Source of the DNA: Albugo candida
Taxonomy: Eukaryota > Oomycota > Peronosporomycetes > Albuginales > Albuginaceae
Direction: 5' to 3'
DNA length: 64,000 bases
Assembly: GCA_905220665.1 (NCBI GenBank)
Contig: CAJNAR010000177.1
Span: 248,001-312,000, forward strand
Program-made: the position numbers and the translations under genes
Shown: in pieces, positions 10,172 through 21,001 of the stretch
Layout: every line of letters begins with the position of its first letter
Numbering within the stretch: the stretch's first letter is position 1
Notes under the pieces: model-generated
What the model was told of the DNA's origin: nothing
The model's input: the letters and a program-made list of their open reading frames with translations, nothing else
The model's database searches: none

Positions 10172-11428
10172 TTAAATACGTTGTAGCTTTAATCGTCCCA
10201 CCAAAAAAGAAACTTGTAGTCCACCACCTTGTCGGCGAAGATATAAAAACTCTTTGCTGAGTAGGTGAACATGTTTTGAATCTTTTTTGTGTTTCCGACC
10301 AAGCACAAATCGATTTGACATCGATTGCCACTGTCGAATAGTCACTGCTGGTATGTTTACGTGCATTGTGTAATTCGACAAACGTGATAAAATCATCGTC
10401 TGCGCAACCAGTAGTCGACCACGAACAGTTCTTGCTCGTCGAAACCACACACCAAACCCATCGTAAAAACGCTTGTCGAGCGTTGAAATAACCATCGAGT
10501 GAGTTGGTTTCTGGCCGAACGGAATACCCAAATACTTGACCAAATCCTCCGGACCCATTATGGTCAAATTGGGAATACGTGGACACGGCATGGTCCGATT
10601 CAACGAGAGCAAAGATGATTTACTCAAGTTGAGTTTCGCACCCGATCCATCGCAATAGACTTGAACGAGTTCGAGTTGCGTCAAAACACCATTTGGTGTC
10701 TCTGAAAGCAATGTCGAATCGTCCGCAAAAAATAATCCAGTTGCAACAGTCGTGCCATTAATCCAAATGCCATGTTCTTCATGTTGGCGAAGTAAATTTC
10801 CCAAAGGTTCGACCGTCATTAGAAAAAGTAATGCTGAGAGAGAATCAACTTATGTCACTGCACGTTGTAGTGTAATGGACGGTGTGATATTTCCATTAAC
10901 CATCAACTGCGCTTTTGTGTTATTGTACAAAAGACGAACCCAGTCGATGAAACTTTTTCCAACGCCCAGTTTTTCCAAAACGCGAAACATGTACGTCCAA
11001 TTGACTCGATCATAAGCTTTCTCAAAGTCGAGAAAAGTCGCATAAGCTTCCTCCCTACGATGAGTGACCAAGTCTTGGATATCGGTGAGATGTCGAATAT
11101 GGTGATGCATTGACCGTCCTCGCACAAATACTTTCTGATCTTGATGGATCATTTTTGGCAAAAAACGTTGCAATCGATACGCCAACACTTTTGAAAGTAC
11201 TTTCACATCGACGCATAGCAGTGCGATCGGTCGATAGTTGCCAGGATCACCTCGTGATCCTTTCTTGTATAAAAGTGTGATTGTTGAGTGACGTTGTGAT
11301 CGGAGTGAAATTCCTCTTTCCAGCTGATATTCGAACACAATCTTTAAACACTCGCAAAACGTTTCCGGATCAAGCTGATAAAATGCTGCTGGTAGTCCAT
11401 CCATACCTGGAGAAGAACTACTCCGCAT
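10172..11428 (-). pseudogene. LINE copy 1 reverse transcriptase domain
   Basis: The first part (11428-10850) contains SSPGMDGLPAAFY, KKGSRGDPGNYRPIALL and FLDFEKAYDRVNW, which are the conserved fingers and palm blocks of L1/Tx1-type reverse transcriptase. The second part (10819-10172) contains the catalytic FADDS box and the YLGIPFG block. Between them, at about 10850, LINE copy 2 reads GVKQGGPLSA, but this copy has a stop and substitutions, so the polymerase is dead. A linker between endonuclease and polymerase lies at 11881-11462. Confidence 0.88.
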
Positions 11429-12263
11429 GTGCTCGATCGCTTCTGCCTTCTCGGTCGTACTTCAGGGAGTGGAGAGACGGTCTTGCTCTGCTGAGGCAAG
11501 TGAGACTTGAATCGAATCGAGTAACTTTTTTTGCTTTCTTTCACTTGGAACATTTGAGTTGGTCTCAGAGCTATAAAGAGAGCCCATGACACCACCCCAA
11601 CGATCTCTGAATTCGTCAATAATCTCCCTCGGGCTCGATGTCACGGTACCACATTTTTTTGTAACATTTTCGATCGGCACGCGACGACAAGAACTATCCG
11701 GAGGGCGAAAAAAATGCTTTGAAGAGTTCTCCATATGCTTCACGTGATGGTCGAAGCTTTCATCTTGGTTGTATTTCGCATTGTTTTCGACTGAAATTGT
11801 AAATTGTTGGAGACTCGATTCGTAAAAATACCGTGACTCGTTGTTGTCTTGAATGCGATATCGAGCTGCTGCGACTTCCAAAACACGCTAGCTAGACTCA
11901 ACATCACGTCGGCTATCTTTTGCAACCTTTTTTTTAATGCTTTGAAGCTGTTTCTTGATATTTTTGTCTTCCAACCTTCCCACATTTTACCGGGACTCGA
12001 AGTTGTCCGTAACTGTTCGAGCACCAAAATCGCTTCCAATTTGATTGCTTCGACAGCTTTAGGATATTCAAATAGCCGTAATGAACATTTCCAATATCCT
12101 GACTCGAAGATTGAGTTGGATTTGCAAAAGTTACTTTTTGTGCCAGATGATCTCCCGCATGTCGTGGACGAAAGTACTCAGAGGTTTTGTAAACCATATT
12201 GAATAGTTCTTCCGACATGCAAATATCATCTAGTCGATTCTTGCGCGGTAATGGTCCTGTAAA

Positions 12264-12923
12264 TTATTTCTTAGTCGGATGTTGGATTCGCCAAGAGTCT
12301 ACCACACCCAACTGTAATAGCCATTCCAAACACGCTAATCGACTTGGTTCGTGTCGAATTGTTCCACTCGAAGCATTGATCGGGGGATCGAGTGGTGTGG
12401 TGAAATCACCAAATACGGTATATGTTGCGGTCGATTCAAAAGTGTTGGAAAGCATTGACTCATAAAAAAACACTCGTTCCTCGGCCTTGACCGGTGCATA
12501 TACATTGTGAATATACACCGGTGCATCGTAGATGATAAGACGCAAAACCAAATAGCGATTTCGAATGCTTCGTTCGGTGAGGTGTTCAGCGATTGTATAA
12601 CCGGGAAAGTCCGAACGAAGGATTGTCATGACGCCGCCACTGGGATTTTGAGTCGGATGGAGAAAAGCAATGTTGTGATCATTGACAGACATTTTGTGCT
12701 ACATTTTTGAGGATAATAAAAACTGATAGGAGTCCAGTTGGTTGTGATCGTGAAACTTGGTTTCTTGAACACAACAAAAAAAGATGGAGCGTTGTGATAG
12801 GATGTTGTCGATAAAAAGATGACCATTATGAATTCCAAAGGCATTTACCGTAAGTGCTGAGATATAGTTCCACGTTAAAATAATCGAGGATCCCATAGCA
12901 TTCACGCTGAAGTGGACCAGCAA
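12264..12923 (-). pseudogene. LINE copy 1 endonuclease domain
   Basis: The N-terminal part (12923-12699) contains ALTVNAFG and the catalytic-type QETKF block. After a frameshift near 12695, the remainder (12692-12264) contains HPTQNPSGGVMTI, the hallmark YIHNVYAPV and FGDFTTPLD, where Asp is normally in GDFN. These are motifs of the exonuclease-endonuclease-phosphatase fold that nicks target DNA. The frame is broken at least once and ends at a stop before the linker. Confidence 0.8.
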
Positions 12924-13830
12924 TCAACCTCGTTTCACTATCTGCTTTGGAAAGGTGGAGTGTTGCTTCCTCTTCTGGGAAAAAGCTGAGATTGACTGAG
13001 AGCTCGCTGATATCACCACAGAGAAGTCCTCGCCATTTACCACCAAACCATTGAGACCAAAATTTTATTCCGATGTCGGCAATGGAATTTCAATAGGAAA
13101 AGGCAAAAGGCAAAAGGCAAAAACAATGCTCCTTTCGTTCAATGAGATGCAATGATGTGATCACATACGAGCGAGTCTCTATGATATTTGATGATCTGAT
13201 CACTAGCTCTATATGTTTTGTGCAATTGCTCTGCTACAGCTAATTTTGTCAGGGCTCATCCATTTTGGTCTTATCGCTGAAAAGCCAGAGACATAAGCAA
13301 CCGCTTTCAGAGCACTAGCTGGCTGAGTGACACCACAAGAGATTTCTGAGAGAAATAGGTGCTTTGGTAGAATACTAGCTATTCCAAGATTTTTGGGTGG
13401 GTATCAATTACTTCTCTTCCTACAAAGCTGCAATTCGTCAAGAAAATCTCTTAAATACGATTTGTACTTTCAACACGTCAATGATCAAATCGTAACAACG
13501 ACTGGATCTGAGAAAGTATATTTTAAATCAAAGAGTCTCTGCTTTTGGTATTCCTTGAAAAGTATAAGAAGATTGCTGATATAATAGCACCGATTACGTC
13601 ACGATTCCATGTCTTCAAAAAAGCTTCTCAGTGACTTTTTGAACACGTGGAGAAAATCAGCACTATATTTGTAAATATATTCGTGCATCAATTTTTGTTA
13701 TTCTACTGACGTTACGAGTGGCTGCTGACTACTGTGCTCGAGGAGACACTGCCTAGAGCTGAATAACAAAGACTTGTTGCAGCTGAAAGAAAGAAAAGTG
13801 TGCTTAAAAGCAGATGGCAAACTTTTCAGC

Positions 13831-15228
13831 GTATTTTTAGTCAACGCTAACACGAGTTGCTTCTTCAAGAAATACTGCTTCCTGAGGTTTGGTCTGGCTG
13901 CTTTTTGAGAACAGCGGTTGAGCAGCTTCTAGCGGTCTAAATAGACTACTACACACAGAAGTCTATACCTTGACTACTTCGAACACGCGATTGCTAAACG
14001 CAAGGCGCTCGATCACTGAAAATGAATTTAAACACGCTTTGCGAATTCTTTTGTCTCGGGATCCTTGGCAAGAATTTGATGGATTACTCTTTAGTACAAA
14101 GCGCTGAGAGAAGGGTTGGAACAAATTAAGGCACGATGAATTGCTTCAAATCTTTGCAATAAGTGCTTTCGAAGATTAAGACGAGAAGTTTTTTATAATT
14201 AATTTGAAACGAGGTCCAGTGTTATATCGCAATTCTCTCGCAGGGTCAACGGCAATGTTGGCAAAATTATCCAATGTGGGACCGCTATCAGTGCAATAGT
14301 GGCCTCTACAGGATTGAATCAATTCCAGTACCAGTAGAGGTACCGGTATCTAATCGCCATTCGAAGAGATACTAAAAGCTTACCTTGACAGAATGCACGA
14401 TAAAAACTGTTGAGGTATTCCATTGTATTCGCGTTGTATTGAAATAAATATCGGAGTTGTTCGATACGCGCTTCATAGAAATTCATAGACCTATATTATC
14501 ATCATTCTATATCTAATGACGATCATTCCTGCTACATACGTTCACTTTCCTTTTCATTCAACTCTTATCCTAAAGGCATGCTCAATTACACGCTCATAAT
14601 ACATTTCGATGTCAGTAGGGACCTAGATCTCCTACTTTAAATGATATGCGGACGTGACGTTCATGCGTTTTGCCAATTTACCACTTTGGAGATCTCTATT
14701 GATATCCTACTTTGCTGCTATTTTTAGTGCACTATTCGACCTTTATCCAAACAGAAATCAAATCGCAGAAGTGATGATAATGACTCGTCATCCTCACATT
14801 TTATTGGTTTTCAGCATTGAATACTGTTGATACCGTTAATACCGTTTATTAAAACGGAATCAAAATAAATAGCTTATTTGATCAAAGGATAGAACATCAC
14901 TCGATCTGATGGTATTTATTGCACATGACGTACGCATGCGTAACTGAGAAAAGAAGTATTTCCTTCGCCGTTCAGTTATAGAAAACGTCCCACTTGTTTT
15001 TGCGACCAGTTTTTCAGTGATATTTGCGTTATAAAATTACTACGGGTAGAGAATGGGCCCTGTGGAAGAGAGGAAGGTCTGAACTCTTTTATTTTCTCTA
15101 GTGTTTTGTGTGGAGAAACTTGGTGAAGAAAACGTGCTCAACTTTCTTATCCGGCTTTTCGCAGTACTTTTAGCCAAAGCTAATTCATTTCCAAATCTTA
15201 CGTGAAACAGTAACTGCTTTTCCTGAAC
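13831..15228. other. Intergenic, no gene recognised
   Basis: This is the upstream flank of the intact family-1 gene. No conserved frame, RNA gene or clear promoter motif was seen. Confidence 0.5.
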
Positions 15229-15912
15229 ATGTCTTGTCAGCATCTTTCAACCATTATCTTCACAATTATGGTTCTGCTTCCTACAGTGAAGGCTAAAAAT
15301 GAGGCTCCTACGGTGAAGGCTAAAAAGGTGGAGCCTGAACATGTAATAATACGCAACGAATCGACCACTATCATCCGCGATTCGAAACAAAGTTTCGATT
15401 ACGCAATAACTCCTCCTACGGTACAAGTGTGTTTAGACATTTTCCAAGTAGGATTCAACGATTTCTCAGGATTGGCTGTTATGCAATATCTCGATGGGCG
15501 TGTTGAATGCGGTTTCGTGTGGTCTTTCAAGAAAACGACGCTCTATCCAAATAACGATCAAGATCTCAAATGCACGGCGTACTATCGGAAATCAATAAAG
15601 AATGCTTCGGGTCAAAAGAATGCTCCGAGTCAACGCACTAACGGCAGTTGCAAAGGTCCCCTGGATTGCTCTTATGGGACTCAATGTGTTGGCAACAAAT
15701 GCTCGAGAAAGCCAGGTATTTTGCAGAATATCGAACATGTGCCCTATCGAGAGACAATGACACGGAAGACTTCGGCCAAGGAGTGTGCTAAACAATTTCC
15801 CAAGACAAACTATCCTCTGTTTACGTATGATGCACCAAAGGGTCAGTGCACACACAGTGCCGGTGCTAGTGTGTATCGCTACAAAGTAGGAGCTGAAACA
15901 GGATTGATATAA
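15229..15912 (+). CDS. Secreted cysteine-motif protein, family 1 (intact copy)
   Basis: This 227-residue protein is of unrecognised function. Residues 1-22 form a signal peptide (hydrophobic IIFTIMVLL, likely cleavage after VKA). A 9-residue tandem duplication (APTVKAK units, 27-bp period) follows directly. A central compact motif has cysteines at 141, 147, 153 and 158 (C-x5-C-x5-C-x4-C, starting CKGPLDC and ending CSRKPG). A second conserved block near the C-terminus contains ECAKQF, a FTYDAPKG segment and a CTH. ATG at 15229 is chosen because the hydrophobic stretch begins at once and no earlier ATG is in frame nearby. It is the only intact copy of three in this window; the others are at 2283-2979 and 20159-23475. 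Export and duplication suggest a role outside the cell, possibly at the host interface. That role is inference only. Confidence 0.8.
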   Translation: MSCQHLSTIIFTIMVLLPTVKAKNEAPTVKAKKVEPEHVIIRNESTTIIRDSKQSFDYAITPPTVQVCLDIFQVGFNDFSGLAVMQYLDGRVECGFVWSFKKTTLYPNNDQDLKCTAYYRKSIKNASGQKNAPSQRTNGSCKGPLDCSYGTQCVGNKCSRKPGILQNIEHVPYRETMTRKTSAKECAKQFPKTNYPLFTYDAPKGQCTHSAGASVYRYKVGAETGLI

Positions 15913-16080
15913 GAAGAAGCATTTTTACCTTCATGATAAGACGCGTGTAATGCGGAAATACATTTGAGTGCTGCCTTCAGTACGGATACATCGCAGTAGT
16001 CATCTTGGCTAGCAGCGCATGCTGTTTTGAACCGAGCCATACTTTATTCAAAGTAAATGTAGGTAACACTGCAAAAAATG

Positions 16081-19000
16081 CTTTGATAGACCGAATATGC
16101 AAAAGTATGTGAAACATTTAGCTCTCGCCACAAAATGGAAAACAAAAAAGCCCGTAGTGGGGCTGGTGCTATCACCAAGCATCGCCTACTTATAATCACA
16201 CTTTAGCCAGCATCAGCTACATCAGAGAGTTTACTGATGACGGATTCGCGGAGCAATCCGAGTCTAGTGCCTGATTCATGAGCACTTACGATCTAATTGT
16301 ACTATTAAATACGGAATATCTCTTCATAAAGTGATCAATCTGCGTTAGCACCCGTATTTCTTGGCATTAATACATCAGTTCCTAGGGGAATTGTTTGGCG
16401 GGAGCTATCTCCTGGAAAGTTAGATGCAAGCACTATGAGACGTCGCTTCAAGGCCTAGATTGCTTCGACTCTGGATGCCCCCATAACGTCCGTATCATCA
16501 AATTGCCTATTATTGGCAGTTCTGTTTGATATGCTTCGAAAAGCTGTTATGAAATGTTGAGAAGTGCTATCCGGACACGCAATCCGACAAACGTTTAGTA
16601 ATCGAATACCTCAAAAAGCGTTTGTAGAAATGGAGTTGGTACATGAATTTCATCCGCATTTTCTTCGCGAAAATGATTGGCGGTGAGATTGATAGATCAG
16701 CAAAAGGAGTAGAGAGTGCAAGTAACAGAAAGAGCGATCAACGTCGTTGAACGTGATTCACATTGTTGCTAAAGTGTGGGCGGATCTTATGTACCAAGTG
16801 AGAGATTAGTCGCGTGCGTATATTATTTACCTATATCTCCCTAACGTAGAAGGATGCAAAGATCCTCAGGTATGGAATAAATTACCGATCGAGTTGAAAT
16901 TCTTAGACGATTTCGTGAAGACTACATCACTAGCAATGACGCAACTTCCAATGTACAATCCATTCAATGAGAGTACCACGTGATTGTGGATCAAGGCCGC
17001 TAAACGAAGAATTATAAGTTGGTTTCAGCGCGCTTTATGTGCGCTGGCGGCGCGCATTGCGACAATTGGTAGATTTGGGAAGGATGAGCATCCTAATGAA
17101 TTGATTTTCAGCGTTGAAAAGTAGAAATGCGATGAAGTCTACGGATGACTTACGATCATGTGAAGTCCGCCCTCAACGCTTGCTGAAATCAAGTTGCAGC
17201 CTTGCAGAGCGGAGATGCTGCTCAAAGAACGCATCGGAGTTTAAGGAATAAGGTATGACTAGAGATCAATTTGAACGTTCAAAGAGTAAGCTGTCCAGTG
17301 TCTTTCTGCATGGCAAAAGTCTGGTGATAAGGACAATAGTCGACCGCGATAGGATTACGACATACATGTCGAAAATCATTTATCCGCGAAATTTACGGAT
17401 GAAGCATTCCGCAATAACTTTCTTAGATCTTGAGGTACTTGCGACCAAACACGGTTTATAATATTCCGTAAAAAACTACATCATCAAGCACATGTCTTTA
17501 CATATTTGGAAAAGGTTTCTTGTTGGTAACCACTCAAAGGAATGGCCTAGGCGAAGGAGGATAGAAGAAGTGAGCGGTATGGTAGTAAAATACTTACTTG
17601 GGTACGAGACTATATTCCAAGTAATTCTCGAGCTTAGGTAGTGAGCGCCGTGCCTACTATTTATAAGAAATATGTTGAATTCGGTTAGGAGCACGTTCTG
17701 AGAAATCCAGCCCAGAACCTGAGACACCGCAGAGAGGATTAATATAAAGGAAGCTTTATTTTCGGGACTGCTCAAGCCCTTCAGCGTATGACGATAGCAC
17801 GATTCATATCGGCTGATGACATTAAGACATGTTTATAACCTTCTGCAGCAAGTATCCACGAACTGATGCCGTGCTCTATGAGATATTTGCGTCTACCTGC
17901 TAATATCCCAGCTATAATGACAAAGCTCCGAACCCTAATATTCAGTTAATTTGTATTACCAGTATTAAAGAGGAACGTTTAATCGGTGATAGAAGATCGG
18001 GTTCCTCGGAAACGCAAATGCTTGATATAGTCACAATTTCTTTCAGTCCTTATGCCCGCATGGAGTTGTCTAACCATTCGACCTTTTATGCGTGCCAATC
18101 GAATGTGAGATCAAGTATACACGAGATGAACCTCGAATACTTCACAAGTCATGATGGAAAATTTCCTGCTAGATAAAGATACCAGTATCGTTGCGGATCC
18201 TACCAAGTCTTCCAAAAGAGAAAGGTTATAGAACTTTTTATGCGACGTCATACACTATAAACGCAGTGAGCTTAGACATGCCAACAATCAAGTGACGAAT
18301 TATGTCTGGGCCCTGGTATCGATCACCTAATTTGTCATCATCATCTATCAGAATCGACGCATACGTTGTCATCGATGCCGTAATAAAACCTATTTCAAAT
18401 AAGAGGAGCATGACTACAGACGGAGAAAATGCTTTCTCGAATAAAATAGAAGATTTGATAAAATACATACTATGGATTTTTATTAGTTTCATCGAAATTG
18501 TAAAGGTACCTACCATTCAAGCACCTTTAGTGTATAGGATGGTGCAAAGAACGTCAGATTCCCATGTTTATAGATTGCGTTCGTTAGCACATGAACAGCA
18601 AGCTGGCATTTTCGTCAAATAGATCAAACATAAAATGCACTTGGCACCTTAGAACTTACGAATGTACACTCAATACACTACTGATATAATTCGACAGAAA
18701 TCGATATGTCTTCCAGTCCTAACAAAATTCATGACCCGGAATATTTCCGTTCATGCCTGAGCGAACATCGTTTTACGCAACAGATTTTTCTTCATGCCCA
18801 ATGTGCAACCTATCAATCTGTTATGATCCTTAGGTCTACGGTCTCTGCGGTGTAATATCATGTGTCTTCCAAGTACAGCATTCGAAAAATCATGAGAATT
18901 GAAGAATGCAGCGCTTCCGATTTCAAGCTCATTGAGGCCACAATAAGATATCGATCGGACGCGATTCCGAACATGTTACACAGCTAAAAAGGTAATCCTT

Positions 19001-19860
19001 GGGACGTGATATGCTCGTGGTGGTACAATAGGATCTAAGAGTGACTCCAACTTCATCGTACTAGTGACATCTTATCGAGATTCTTCGTGGTAGAACAATA
19101 ATACAAAGAGATCCATGCCTGAGGTTAGACATGTGGTAACACGAGACTTATCAAGCGGGATATATTCAAAACCAAAGCCATGGTAACGTGGCAGGACTAT
19201 AGTCTAACATGGTGCCCATTTGAGGCAGAATACCCAGAACGTTCTCAGCTCTAATAATCGAGTTTTTCGCTTGGATATTCTTTTCTGCTTCATGCTGAAC
19301 CATCCATAGAATACCAACACAATCAAAGCTGGTAATTTTTGTGTTCCACAGGGTTATAGTGTGCATGCCAGCGCTATGAGTATTCCTATGATTTGATGGA
19401 TCTCAGTACGTCAGCTCCAAAGTCCAATATCTGCTCAGAACCGCTCCTGATTATTCTTCGATTTAGGTCGTGTTTCGGCTAAGCAATAAAAAATCACAGC
19501 ATTGGTTTACATTACCGCTGGTCACATGCGCGTTCATTACATTACTCTCGAACTTCCCTTAACGTCTTTCATTTGTTAAAAATCAAATGATGTTGAGACT
19601 CGATGTACCGTCTACTGTCTTGAGCCGACGTTTGCTTGTGCCTCTAGAGTTTTCCAATAAACGAAAAGATAAAAAAAACAGAATGCTGTTGATAATCCTT
19701 TCAGGATAAACCTCAACCTCAGAAAATATTGGTAGACAGCAAAAATGGAGCGCAAAACTGCATCATATCGTAGAAGTTTTGAATAAGTGTGATTTAGGAA
19801 CCCGTACTTATTGGTAGGGGCAGCCATATCAGCCGATAGAACAGGTACCATGCAAAGAGT
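16081..19860. other. Long intergenic stretch, no gene recognised
   Basis: About 3.8 kb without a supportable gene. Short frames exist (17255-17461 plus, 18302-18622 plus, 19166-19366 minus), but none shows a known domain, signal peptide or paralogue here. A run near 16880-17120 has a coding look in changing frames and may be a relic of an unknown element. Confidence 0.5.
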
Positions 19861-20691
19861 GAGCGTCATGTAATTGCCCTTTTTGTCCTTTGCGGACAGA
19901 AAAACTGCCCTGCCTCAAACTATGGTCCACACAGTATTACTTATTCTTTTCAATCCAAGCATCCTCTTTCTTTTTTACATATCGTTCGCAAGCGTGTGCT
20001 GTTAGCCAAGAGGAATGCTGTAATCAGTCAGTACTGAGCGAGATAAACAGCGTTCCAGTTTGAAGCAAAGATAGTATGCGAGCAAAATTCGACAAACAAA
20101 AGGCAGCACTCAAATGTATTCTCGCATCACAAACATCTCACCATGAAAGTGAGAAAAGTTAATTCTCAAGGTAAAAATCCTGTTTCAGCTCCATCTTTGT
20201 GAGTAAGTCCTTTAATACCAGCAGCGTGAGTACATTGACTCGTTTTTTTCCATTGTACGTGTGGACAGGATATTCTGTATCCTTTGAACCATTCTTAAAG
20301 GCAAATTGTTTGACACACTCTTGATACGAGATCTTTTGTGTTATTGCGACCACTTAATTCTCCAAAGGGATCATCTTCACATGTTGCAAAAGCCCGGTTT
20401 GCTCGAGCATTTGTTGTGAACACATTGATCTCAATCAAATAGACCGCTGCACTTTTCGCCGACTTCCATAGCTAGATCTGTGCTGTGTACATCTGGGTAG
20501 TAAAACTATGCAATTTGCTTGACGAGAATTTTTATACTGGACGAGCCTTTCCGGATCATACTTCCTGACGAATGAGCAATACGTCCCTTTTGGATATTCA
20601 GGCATAGAGAGTGTTGTCAGTCCATAAACTGCACCTGAACGATATCCTAGCAGATTCTGTCTTTGCTGACCAGTATTTCGAATCGTAGTGA

Positions 20692-20693
20692 TA
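20692..20693. repeat. TA target duplication, left (TIR element)
   Basis: TA abuts the left inverted repeat (TA|CAGTGCATACC). The partner is at 23357-23358. Confidence 0.75.
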
Positions 20694-20942
20694 CAGTGCA
20701 TACCATCTATAACTCGTAACTTTTTCAGGACTTAGTAAATTCACTACTCTTCACGCATAAATCATCGCATAACAAAACAGAGATTTCATATGATAGATTC
20801 AGTCTAGCGCTTCAAAAAAAGGCTTAGATTTATAATTGGATGATTTTTGGATATTTATGAGGCTCTAAACGTTGCCTTGTTTCTCTAGATTTAACTAGTA
20901 TTTCCTATCAAATCGTAAAATTTGGCCGCCATCAGTGGGCAA

Positions 20943-20962
20943 ATTAGGGTTTAGGGTTTAGA
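20943..20962 (+). other. Short telomere-like TTTAGGG run inside the TIR element
   Basis: About two and a half TTTAGGG units lie in the left subterminal part of the transposon. TTTAGGG is the telomere unit reported for oomycetes and plants. The run is too short to be a real telomere and may be chance. Confidence 0.4.
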
Positions 20963-21001
20963 CTTTGAGTACAAGTGTAACATAATACCTTTATTTTATA
21001 C

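Larger units (their letters stand above)
8401..13060 (-). mobile_element. LINE-1 copy (non-LTR retrotransposon), 5'-truncated and decayed
   Basis: This minus-strand non-LTR element is ordered apurinic-type endonuclease, linker, reverse transcriptase and C-terminal zf-RVT-like zinc segment, as in L1/Tx1-type ORF2 proteins. Its 3' end, near the segment GACTTCTCTAGTTGCC at about 8417-8432, recurs at about 26943-26957 in LINE copy 2, and in weaker form at about 58745 in copy 3. Its upstream limit near 13060 is set by the end of similarity to copy 3 (62670-62790). No ORF1 (Gag-like) is present upstream. The 3' boundary is approximate because no poly-A tail or target duplication was found. Confidence 0.9.
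13080..16080 (+). repeat. Segmental duplication block A, copy 2
   Basis: 13085-13830 repeats 430-975, and 14960-15990 repeats 1955-3010, in the same order and orientation. The middle (13830-14930) has diverged beyond recognition by eye. A short run of GGCAAAA repeats at 13098-13120 marks the left side. Confidence 0.75.

Noticed and set aside
16890..16930. Resemblance of GTTGAAATTCTTAGA to a conserved 18S rRNA segment
   Set aside because: Only about a dozen bases match and the neighbouring rRNA sequence is absent on both sides.
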